NCBI GenBank assembly: GCA_964657795.1
Contig: CAZZWS010000242.1
Span: forward strand, 1 to 5,856
DNA length: 5,856 nt
From: CAHJXF01 sp964657795
GTDB taxonomy: Bacteria > Pseudomonadota > Gammaproteobacteria > Burkholderiales > Burkholderiaceae_D
Direction of reading: 5' to 3'
Numbering within the stretch: the first letter of the stretch is position 1; each line of letters opens with the position of its first letter. Of this stretch, positions 1 through 5,856 are shown piece by piece. Made by a program: the position numbers and the translations under genes. The notes beneath the pieces are model-generated. The model saw only the letters and a list, made by a program, of their open reading frames with translations. It did no database searches and was not told the origin of the DNA.

Positions 1-1
1 G

Positions 2-1639
2 GAAAGCGGCCTGCCGCACGGCAATGGTCGCGCGGCCGAACGGATCGCGCGCTTCGACTGGAGCACGACGCCGCTCGGTCCCGTCGCCGGATGGCCGGCC
101 GGGCTCGGGACCGCGGTGAGCCTCGTCGTCGACGCGCGCTTCGCCGGCGCGCTGGTCTGGGGTCCCTCGCTGACGACGATCCCCAACGACCGCTTCGATG
201 AGATCCTCGGGGATGCGCTCGGCCGATCGTTCGACAGCCTCTGGGACGGGCGATGGGCTTCCATCGAGCCGATCGTCGAGCAGGCCTTCGCCGGGCACGC
301 CACGTCGGCCGAAGACTTTCCGCTCACCGTCACGCACGACGGTCGCGCGGAGACCCGCCATTTCACGTTCTCGTGCAGCGCCGTCCGCGACACGACGGGC
401 GCGGTCGCGGGCGTGCTCGTGACGATCATCGAGATGACCCGCCGCGCCGAACAGCGCGTGGCCGAGCAGCAGCTCGCAGAGGCCGAGGACCGCTTGCGCC
501 AGGCGCAGAAGATGGAGGTCTTCGGCCAGCTCACCGGCGGCATCGCGCACGACTTCAACAACCTGCTGCAGGCGGTCTCGGGCAGTCTCGAGATGCTCGG
601 CCGCAAGCATGTTCACAACGACGACGGGCACCGGCTGCTGCGACTGGGCGGCCAGGCGCTCGACCGCGCGGCGCATCTGACGCGTCAGCTCCTCGCGTTC
701 GCGCGGAAGCAGTCGCTCGAAGTCAGGTCCATCGATTCGAGCACGGCGATGGCGACGGCGATCGAACTCGCGCGACGCTCGCTGCCGGAGAACATCACGA
801 TCTCGCAGCGGCTGCAGGCCGCGGCGTGGCCGCTGCAGAGCGATGCCAACCAGCTCGACGTGGCGATGCTCAACCTGATCATCAACGCGCGCGACGCGAT
901 GCCCGACGGCGGGTCCATCGTCGTCTCGACGAACAACGTCGTGGCGCCGGCGGCGGACCTGCCGAACGATCTGGCGGCCGGGCCGTACGTGCAGATCGCG
1001 GTCGTCGACTCGGGCACCGGCATGTCGGAAGACGTCCTCGCACGGGTCTTCGAGCCGTTCTTCACGACGAAGGGCGTCGGCAAGGGCACGGGGCTCGGGC
1101 TCAGCCAGGTCTACGGCTTCGCGCACCAGTCGGGCGGTAGCGTGGCCATCTCGAGCGCGGTGGGCCATGGCACCACGGTTCGCATCTTCCTGCCGCGCGC
1201 GGAGACCGACGAAACGATGACCGTCGACGATCCCGACCACGGGGTGTGGCGCGGCCGCGAGACCGTGCTGGTGGTCGACGACGATCGCGACGTGCGCGAC
1301 CTGGCCGTGGCGTGCCTCGAGGAGTACGGCTACCGGATCCTCGAAGCCGGCTCGGGCGTCGAATGCCTCGAGCTGCTCGGTCGCGAAGCGTCGGTGGATC
1401 TGCTGCTGATCGACTACGCGATGCCGGAGATGAACGGCGCCGAGACGGTCAGGCTCGCGCGCCGCATCCGGCCCGGACTCGAAGTGCTGTTCATCACCGG
1501 CTACGCGGACCTGCGCGCGCTGCGCGAGCACGTCGGCCCGAACGCCATCCTGCAGAAGCCCTTCAAGCTCGCGCAGCTCGCCGAGCGCGTCGCGAGCGGG
1601 CTCGCGCGTCGCGCGGGCGCGGCGGCCACGGTCCCGTGA
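2..1639 (+). CDS. Hybrid sensor histidine kinase/response regulator, 5' end outside the window
   Basis: This is a soluble hybrid kinase expected to autophosphorylate on His and pass phosphate to its own receiver. The frame is open to the left edge. The motif FDWSTTPLGP (bases 53-82) lies before the first usable GTG at 116, so the real start is upstream and the 507-residue version from GTG 116 is too short. Numbering from GTG 116: a PAS-like sensor of the FDWS/TPLGP family (to about 107), a short coiled coil (about 109-132), HisKA with H-box GGIAHDFNNLL (His145), N-box starting at Asn253, G1 DSGTG (298-302), G2 GKGTGLGLS, then a receiver at about 383-495 with Asp388-390, phospho-acceptor Asp433, Thr461 and Lys481. 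All catalytic residues are present. I see no transmembrane segment or signal peptide in the visible part. The sensor lacks the few residues (often KHP) that family members usually carry after ILG. The stimulus is unknown. Its stop overlaps the start of bphO, implying co-expression with the phytochrome. Confidence 0.93.
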   Translation, partial: ESGLPHGNGRAAERIARFDWSTTPLGPVAGWPAGLGTAVSLVVDARFAGALVWGPSLTTIPNDRFDEILGDALGRSFDSLWDGRWASIEPIVEQAFAGHATSAEDFPLTVTHDGRAETRHFTFSCSAVRDTTGAVAGVLVTIIEMTRRAEQRVAEQQLAEAEDRLRQAQKMEVFGQLTGGIAHDFNNLLQAVSGSLEMLGRKHVHNDDGHRLLRLGGQALDRAAHLTRQLLAFARKQSLEVRSIDSSTAMATAIELARRSLPENITISQRLQAAAWPLQSDANQLDVAMLNLIINARDAMPDGGSIVVSTNNVVAPAADLPNDLAAGPYVQIAVVDSGTGMSEDVLARVFEPFFTTKGVGKGTGLGLSQVYGFAHQSGGSVAISSAVGHGTTVRIFLPRAETDETMTVDDPDHGVWRGRETVLVVDDDRDVRDLAVACLEEYGYRILEAGSGVECLELLGREASVDLLLIDYAMPEMNGAETVRLARRIRPGLEVLFITGYADLRALREHVGPNAILQKPFKLAQLAERVASGLARRAGAAATVP

Positions 1640-1662
1640 ACGACGTGAGCGACGTGAACGAC
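1636..1662 (+). repeat. Three tandem 9-bp units spanning the bphO start
   Basis: Three consecutive 9-base units, GTGAACGAC, GTGAGCGAC and GTGAACGAC, open the bphO frame and encode (M/V)ND-VSD-VND. Each unit begins with an in-frame GTG, so the exact initiation codon cannot be decided from sequence. The first GTG overlaps the upstream TGA. The repeat may be a simple slippage product in a non-conserved N-terminal tail, since heme oxygenase homology begins only near residue 20. Confidence 0.7.
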
Positions 1663-2256
1663 GCGCTGTCTTCGACCCCGTCGGCCCATGCGGTGGTCCG
1701 TACCGCGACCGCCGGCGTGCACGAACGTCTGCACGGATTGCCGACCTTCGTGCGCATCCTCGACGGGTCGATCACGCTCGCCGACTACCGCGCGTTGCTG
1801 CTGCGCCTGTACGGTTTCCACGCCCCTCTCGAAGCCGCGTTCGTCGCGCGCGCCGACGACTTCGCGCACGCGGGCGTCGACATCCACGCGCATCTTCGCG
1901 TGCCCGCGCTGGTCGACGACCTCGCAGCGCTCGCTTCGCACGATGACGCGGTCGCCGTCGCGCCGTCGGTCGACGTGCACGACATCCACGGCTCGATCCC
2001 CGACCTCTTCGGCCGCTTCTACGTCCGCGAAGGCTCGATGCTCGGCGGCGGCGTCATGGCGCGTCGTCTCGATGCCCTCTTCGGCGCGGGCTCGCGCGGT
2101 CGCCGTTACTTCGCGGGCGACGGCGGCGTCGGCGCGCAGTGGCGCGTCACGTGCGACGCGATCGAACGCGTGGTGCGCGACGAGCCCGCCGGCCTCGACG
2201 AGCTCGTCGCCGGCGCGACGGACTGCTTCGAGCGCTTCGAGCGATGGATGTCATGA
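1636..2256 (+). CDS. bphO: Biliverdin-producing heme oxygenase (BphO type)
   Basis: This cytoplasmic enzyme is predicted to cleave heme oxidatively to biliverdin, Fe2+ and CO, supplying the chromophore for the adjacent phytochrome. The product is 206 residues, a normal size for bacterial BphO. The N-terminal helix VRTATAGVHERL supplies the candidate proximal heme ligand His29. The distal helix segment FYVREGSMLGGGV (128-140) has the glycine-rich EGSxLGG signature that lets the helix kink over heme. I chose GTG 1636 because it overlaps the upstream TGA as GTGA. In-frame GTGs at 1645 and 1654 are equally possible starts, there is no good Shine-Dalgarno sequence, and no in-frame ATG lies nearby. 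The stop overlaps the bphP start (ATGA), the classic bphO-bphP arrangement. The family call rests on motifs plus context. The regiochemistry (IX-alpha is usual for BphO) is inferred from the BphP partner. Confidence 0.93.
   Translation: MNDVSDVNDALSSTPSAHAVVRTATAGVHERLHGLPTFVRILDGSITLADYRALLLRLYGFHAPLEAAFVARADDFAHAGVDIHAHLRVPALVDDLAALASHDDAVAVAPSVDVHDIHGSIPDLFGRFYVREGSMLGGGVMARRLDALFGAGSRGRRYFAGDGGVGAQWRVTCDAIERVVRDEPAGLDELVAGATDCFERFERWMS
2253..2256 (+). other. ATGA stop-start overlap, bphO to bphP
   Basis: The TGA of bphO (2254-2256) is embedded in the ATGA that also supplies the bphP start codon. Together with GTGA at 1636-1639 and ATGA at 4535-4538 it shows three successive 4-base overlaps, a pattern typical of translational coupling in one transcript. 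Confidence 0.85.
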
Positions 2257-4538
2257 CGGTCGAACGCGTCGACGACGCGCGCATCGACCTCACCAACTGC
2301 GATCGCGAGCCGATCCACGTCCCGGGCAGCATCCAGCCGCACGGCGTGCTGATCGCGTTCGTCGAACCGTCGCTCGCCATCGTCTCGGCCAGCGCCAACT
2401 GCGCCGGGGTGCTCGGCATCGCCGCGCACGAACTCGCCGGCCGCCCGCTCGCGACCGCGCTCTCCGCGACCGACATCGAGCGGTTGCTGAGCCATCGCGA
2501 CGGCGAGGGCGCGACCGGGCTCGAAGCGCTGTCGGTCACCACCACGCACGGCGGCGACGTGAAGAGATGGATGGCGCTGATCCATCGTCACGAAGGCATC
2601 GCGATCGTCGAGCTCGAACCGGTCAACGCGCCGCACGACGGGCCGGGCACGACACTGCTGCTGGGCGCCGCGTCGAAGCAGTTGCAGGCCGCGGCCGATC
2701 TGACGCAGGCCTGTCAGGTCGTGGTCGAACAGATCCGTCGCATCACCGGCTTCGCGCGCGTGGACCTCTATCGCTTCGCAAGCGACTGGTCGGGCGAAGT
2801 GCTCGCCGAGTCGCGCGACGAGGACATGCCGGCGTATCTCGGCCTGCACTTCCCCGCCTCGGACATCCCGTCGCAGGCGCGCGCGCTGTACCAGTCGAAC
2901 CCGGTGCGGCTGATCGCCGACGTGCACTACACACCGGCGCCGCTCGAGCCCGATCGCAACCCGGCGACCGGCGGCCCGATCGACCTGCGCTTCGCGACGC
3001 TGCGCAGCGTGTCGACGATCCACCTCGAATATCTGCGCAACATGGGCACCGGCGCGTCGATGTCGGCGTCGATCCTGCGCGACGGCGTGTTGTGGGGACT
3101 GATCGCCTGCCATCACCGTGCACCGCTGCTGGTCGACTTCGAACGTCGCCAGGCCTGCGCGTTGCTCGCGCAGTTCCTCGCGTCGCGGCTCGATGGCCAG
3201 GAGCGCATGGAACGCGCCCGCCGCAGCGTCCGCGTCGAGGGCCTGCGGGTCGGCATGCTACGCGGACTCGCGGACGGGCAGTCGGTGCACGAGGCGATGG
3301 ACAGCCACGCCGACGACTGGACGCGACTCGTCGGCGCCGACGGGTTCGCGATGCTGCGACCCGATCGCCTGGTACTGGCCGGCAACACGCCGCCCGAAGA
3401 ATTCGTCAGGCAGCTCGGCGACTGGCTGGGCGGTGCGGCGACGGCGGATCACGCGGCGATCGATCGCCTCGGGGCCGTCTTCCCGCCCGGTGCGGCGCAC
3501 GCGACAGTCGCGAGCGGCGTGGTCGCCGTGCCGTTGTCGCGCAGCGAGGGCAGCTGGCTGTTGTGGTTCCGGCCCGAGATCCTCGGGAGCGTGACGTGGG
3601 CCGGCAAGCCCGCCAAGACCGAGGTCCACCTCCCCGAAGGCACGACGCTGCATCCGCGCGTGTCGTTCGAGGCGTGGACCGAGGAGGTGCGCGGGCGCGC
3701 GACACCGTGGACCGAGCAGGACATCGCCGCGGCGTTGCAGCTGCGCGAGATGCTGCTCGACCTGATGGTCCGCGAGAAGGACGACCTCGAACGGCAGAAC
3801 ATCAGGCTCGCGATCAGCTCGCGCGAACTGGAAACGTTCATCTACGTGGCCTCGCACGACATCAAGGAACCGTTGCGGCAGATGGAGATGCTGACCAGCC
3901 TGCTGCGCGAGCACGTGCGCGACGAAGCGCAGGCCGAGGTGGTCGATTACTTCCGCGAGTTCCGGACCGTGGCCGCGCGCCTGCGGGCGCTGACCGACCA
4001 GCTCGCCAGCTACGCGAAGCTCGGTCGCGTCGACGTCCGCTTCACGCCGGTCGCGCTCGACGACCTGCTGGAAGAAGTGCTGGCCGGCCTGCGACATCGC
4101 ATCGACGAGGCGGATGCCGAGATCGTCGTCGCGCGGCGTCTGCCGGTCGTGGCCGGCGAGCGCGAACAGTTGCATCAGGTCTTCGTCAACCTGATCGGCA
4201 ACGCGCTCAAGTACCGCGCGACCGACCGTCGGCCGCGCGTCGCGATCCACGGCGAGACCGGCGCGATCGACGCCGAGAGCCTCGCGCGGCCGATGACGAG
4301 GATCGTCATCGCCGACAACGGCATCGGCTTCGACGCGCGCTTCGGCGAGAAGGTCTTCGAAGCCTTCGTGCGCCTGCACTCGCGCGACCGCTACGAAGGC
4401 AGCGGCATCGGCCTCGCCATCTGTCGTCGCATCGTCGAGCGGCATGGCGGCCGCGTCGACGCCACGGCCGTGCCCGACGTCGGCGCGACCTTCGCCTTCA
4501 CCCTTCCCCTCGTCCGCAACGACCCAGGAACGTCATGA
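2253..4538 (+). CDS. bphP: Bacteriophytochrome: PAS-GAF-PHY photosensor with Cph1-like histidine kinase
   Basis: This is a red/far-red photoreceptor kinase of 761 residues, full length for the family. The N-terminal PAS segment LTNCDREPIHVPGSIQPHG carries Cys16, the biliverdin attachment site of bacteriophytochromes. The GAF domain (about 145-315) has PASDIP (201-206, Asp204), His257 before YLRNMG, Tyr173, Tyr213, Tyr260, Arg219, Arg251 and ACHH (His287). The PHY domain (about 325-505) has the tongue motif PRVSF (468-472). A helical linker leads to a HisKA domain with YVASHDIKEPLRQ (phospho-acceptor His535), N-box Asn646/Asn650, G1 DNGIG (688-692) and G2 GSGIGLAI (716-723). The kinase resembles Cph1 rather than the Deinococcus BphP module, fitting the Rcp1-like gene that follows. 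ATG 2253 was chosen for its ATGA overlap with bphO; ATG 2244, three codons earlier, is also possible. Oddities: Ala168, Asp171 and Thr255 replace the usual Asp, Met and Pro in the pocket region. No C-terminal receiver is fused. Confidence 0.97.
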   Translation: MTVERVDDARIDLTNCDREPIHVPGSIQPHGVLIAFVEPSLAIVSASANCAGVLGIAAHELAGRPLATALSATDIERLLSHRDGEGATGLEALSVTTTHGGDVKRWMALIHRHEGIAIVELEPVNAPHDGPGTTLLLGAASKQLQAAADLTQACQVVVEQIRRITGFARVDLYRFASDWSGEVLAESRDEDMPAYLGLHFPASDIPSQARALYQSNPVRLIADVHYTPAPLEPDRNPATGGPIDLRFATLRSVSTIHLEYLRNMGTGASMSASILRDGVLWGLIACHHRAPLLVDFERRQACALLAQFLASRLDGQERMERARRSVRVEGLRVGMLRGLADGQSVHEAMDSHADDWTRLVGADGFAMLRPDRLVLAGNTPPEEFVRQLGDWLGGAATADHAAIDRLGAVFPPGAAHATVASGVVAVPLSRSEGSWLLWFRPEILGSVTWAGKPAKTEVHLPEGTTLHPRVSFEAWTEEVRGRATPWTEQDIAAALQLREMLLDLMVREKDDLERQNIRLAISSRELETFIYVASHDIKEPLRQMEMLTSLLREHVRDEAQAEVVDYFREFRTVAARLRALTDQLASYAKLGRVDVRFTPVALDDLLEEVLAGLRHRIDEADAEIVVARRLPVVAGEREQLHQVFVNLIGNALKYRATDRRPRVAIHGETGAIDAESLARPMTRIVIADNGIGFDARFGEKVFEAFVRLHSRDRYEGSGIGLAICRRIVERHGGRVDATAVPDVGATFAFTLPLVRNDPGTS
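4526..4530 (+). promoter_or_regulatory. Ribosome binding site for the Rcp1-like regulator
   Basis: AGGAA lies 4 bases before ATG 4535, inside the last codons of bphP. It is the clearest Shine-Dalgarno-like site at any junction in the window and supports the ATG 4535 start. It may let the small receiver be made in excess over the kinase. Confidence 0.6.
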
Positions 4539-4972
4539 CCCGAAGCAACAAAGGCGCGATCGTCGTCGCCGAAGACAGCGAGTTCGATCGCATGGTGCTG
4601 CGGCGCGCGTTCGCGGCCGCCGACATCGATGTCGACCTCACGTTCGTCAACGACGGTGAGGAACTCTTGAAGCACCTCGCCGCCGTGGTCGAAGGCGACG
4701 AGAAGGCACCCGGCATCGTGCTGCTCGATCTCCACATGCCGAAGATGAACGGCCGCGAGACGTTGCAGGCGATCCGGGCGGACGACCGGCTGAAGCAGTT
4801 GCCGATCGTGATGCTCACCACGTCCAGCAGCGAGAGCCACATCCGCGAGTTCTACGGACTGGGCGCCAACTCGTACGTCGTCAAGCCCAGCGACTTCGAC
4901 GAGGTCGTGGCCACCGTGAAGGAGCTGCAGGCGTACTGGTTCGGCATCGCGCGTCTTCCCGGCATCGGCTGA
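4535..4972 (+). CDS. Single-domain response regulator, Rcp1-like phytochrome partner
   Basis: This 145-residue stand-alone receiver has no output domain and is the probable phosphate acceptor from BphP. The acidic pair is Glu13-Asp14, the phospho-acceptor is Asp65 in VLLDLHMPKMNG, the switch Thr is Thr95 or Thr96 in IVMLTTS, and Lys117 lies in VVKPSD. The loop around residues 51-59 (VVEGDEKAP) and the C-terminal extension LQAYWFGIARLP are typical of the Rcp1 group that serves cyanobacterial Cph1 and related phytochromes, rather than CheY. The ATG overlaps the bphP stop as ATGA and is preceded by AGGAA, so it is translationally coupled and has its own ribosome site. Without an output domain it should act as a phosphate shuttle or by protein-protein contact, possibly feeding another relay protein of this operon. 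Its reading frame happens to stay open far upstream through bphP and bphO, but that part is out-of-frame shadow. Confidence 0.94.
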   Translation: MTRSNKGAIVVAEDSEFDRMVLRRAFAAADIDVDLTFVNDGEELLKHLAAVVEGDEKAPGIVLLDLHMPKMNGRETLQAIRADDRLKQLPIVMLTTSSSESHIREFYGLGANSYVVKPSDFDEVVATVKELQAYWFGIARLPGIG

Positions 4973-4976
4973 CGCC

Positions 4977-5856
4977 ATGAACGGCGCGGCAGGGGTCGCG
5001 GTGCTGATCGTCGACGACAGTCGCCTCGACTATCTCGACACGCGCGGGCTGCTGCTCAGCACCCGCGTCGACGTGCAACGACTGGTGTGGCTGGATCGCT
5101 GGTCGGGCGCGGCCAGCGCGCTCGAACAGGGTCCGTTCACGCTGTTCCTGATCGACCTCAACCTCGGCGCCGACAGCGGCCTCGACGTGATCCGCGATCT
5201 GCGTGCGGCCGGCGTGCTGGAGCCGATCATCGCGCTGACCGGCCAGTCCGACGAGAGCGTCGACCGGGCCTGCGCGGACGCGGGCGCGTCGGACTTCCTC
5301 GTCAAGGGTCGCATCGACCGCATGGATCTCGAACGGTCGATCCGCTACGCGCGTCGCGAGACCGAGGTCCATCTCGAACTCGAGCGGCTCAACGCAGCGC
5401 TCGAACGACGCGCCGCGGCCGAAGGCGACCAGGCGCGGCTGATGCGCTTCGCGATCGAGCAGTCGACCGACGCGATCTTCATCACGAAAGCGGGAGCGGA
5501 CCTGCGCGACCATCCGGTCGTGTACGTCAACGCGGCGCTCACCCGGCTGCTCGGCCGTCGGGCCGGCGATCTGCTCGGACTCGAGGTCCGCACGCTGCTG
5601 ATCGACGGCCCGACGGCGGCGACGAGCCTCGACCAGGCGGTCGGCGCGCACATCGGCTACAGCGGCTGCATCGACCTCAGGGCGAGCACGGGCGCGGCCG
5701 CGGTGGCGCTGCGGGCCTCGCCGCTGCGCGCCACCGACGATCTCGTGACCCACTACGTGTGGACCTGTCGCGCCGTGGCCACCGAGACGGACGAGCGCAG
5801 CGCGCAGCGACGCGTCGTCGGCTTCGAGATCGCGGGCCGTGTCGCCGCGGGCTTCG
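4977..5856 (+). CDS. Response regulator with receiver and PAS domains, probably continuing into a histidine kinase; 3' end outside the window
   Basis: This phosphorelay protein runs off the right edge with 293 residues visible and no stop. The receiver (about 7-125) begins VAVLIVDDSRLDYL with Asp13-Asp14, has phospho-acceptor Asp60 in FLIDLNLG, Thr88 in ALTGQSD and Lys110 in FLVKGRID, followed by LERSIRYARRE, a signature of REC-PAS-kinase proteins. A charged heptad-like helix (about 126-156) leads into a PAS domain (about 157-268) with FAIEQSTDAIFIT and VVYVNAALTRLLG. The last visible residues, VVGFEIAGRVAAGF, resemble the approach to an H-box (compare VFGQLTGGIAHDF in the first gene), so a HisKA/HATPase module probably follows; that is inference. 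The PAS has no LOV-type NCRF cysteine. ATG 4977 lies 4 bases after the previous stop and leaves the usual short lead-in to the receiver. No strong ribosome site is seen. It is likely part of the same operon and could receive or redistribute phosphate in the phytochrome relay. Confidence 0.9.
   Translation, partial: MNGAAGVAVLIVDDSRLDYLDTRGLLLSTRVDVQRLVWLDRWSGAASALEQGPFTLFLIDLNLGADSGLDVIRDLRAAGVLEPIIALTGQSDESVDRACADAGASDFLVKGRIDRMDLERSIRYARRETEVHLELERLNAALERRAAAEGDQARLMRFAIEQSTDAIFITKAGADLRDHPVVYVNAALTRLLGRRAGDLLGLEVRTLLIDGPTAATSLDQAVGAHIGYSGCIDLRASTGAAAVALRASPLRATDDLVTHYVWTCRAVATETDERSAQRRVVGFEIAGRVAAGF

Noticed and set aside
24..118. ATG at 24 as the start of the first gene
   Set aside because: It is in a different frame and soon reaches a stop (TGA at 117). 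The hybrid kinase frame has no ATG, GTG or TTG between the left edge and GTG 116, so its start must lie outside.
2106..3116. 336-codon minus-strand frame over bphO and bphP
   Set aside because: Its composition is typical of a GC-rich antisense frame, no domain motif is visible, and it spans the junction of two well-supported genes.
3258..4445. 395-codon open frame on the minus strand opposite bphP
   Set aside because: It is arginine-, histidine- and glutamine-rich shadow translation of a high-GC gene with no recognisable domain, and the plus strand carries an unmistakable phytochrome kinase with every motif intact.
1688..4534. Very long plus-strand open frame running into the Rcp1-like receiver
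   Set aside because: Only the part from ATG 4535 is protein-like. The upstream 949 codons are low-complexity Arg/Ala/Ser/Thr translation out of frame with bphO and bphP, so this is not a giant fusion protein.
4881..5753. 290-codon minus-strand frame over the last gene
   Set aside because: The plus strand encodes a clear receiver and PAS domain with conserved Asp60, Thr88 and Lys110. The antisense frame is a compositional shadow.
5430..5790. Possible LOV blue-light domain in the last protein
   Set aside because: The PAS has a VVYVNAALTRLLG strand reminiscent of LOV domains, but the flavin-adduct motif (G-x-N-C-R-F) is absent; the corresponding stretch reads GLEVRTLLIDG.

Overview
The window is one dense, plus-strand signal-transduction operon with five open reading frames. 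It has almost no non-coding DNA: three of the four gene junctions are 4-base overlaps (GTGA or ATGA) and the fourth is a 4-base gap. The very high GC content, near-exclusive G/C at third codon positions, GTG start use and the protein families suggest a high-GC free-living bacterium. It is most plausibly a member of Pseudomonadota (a Xanthomonadales-like or Burkholderiales-like organism is a guess), but nothing here fixes the taxon.

Layout: (1) bases 2-1639, the 3' part of a soluble hybrid sensor histidine kinase (PAS-like sensor, HisKA, HATPase, C-terminal receiver), whose true start lies left of the window; (2) 1636-2256, bphO, a heme oxygenase that makes the biliverdin chromophore; (3) 2253-4538, bphP, a complete bacteriophytochrome (PAS-GAF-PHY) with a Cph1-like histidine kinase module; (4) 4535-4972, a stand-alone receiver protein of the Rcp1 type, the expected phosphorylation partner of the phytochrome; (5) 4977 to the right edge, a receiver-coiled coil-PAS protein cut off at what looks like the start of a histidine kinase H-box.

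The core bphO-bphP-Rcp1-like cassette is a self-contained red/far-red light sensor: heme is cleaved to biliverdin, biliverdin attaches to Cys16 of BphP, light changes the kinase state, and phosphate moves to Asp65 of the small response regulator. What is less ordinary is that the cassette sits, apparently translationally coupled, between two further multidomain phosphorelay proteins. This suggests a branched or integrating relay of up to three kinases and three receiver domains. No DNA-binding or cyclic-di-GMP output domain is present in the window, so the final output is not visible.

The most specific oddities are substitutions in the usually conserved phytochrome chromophore pocket (Ala168, Asp171 and Thr255 in place of the usual Asp, Met and Pro). 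They could alter spectral tuning or photoconversion. No promoter, terminator, RNA gene, mobile element or CRISPR array was seen.
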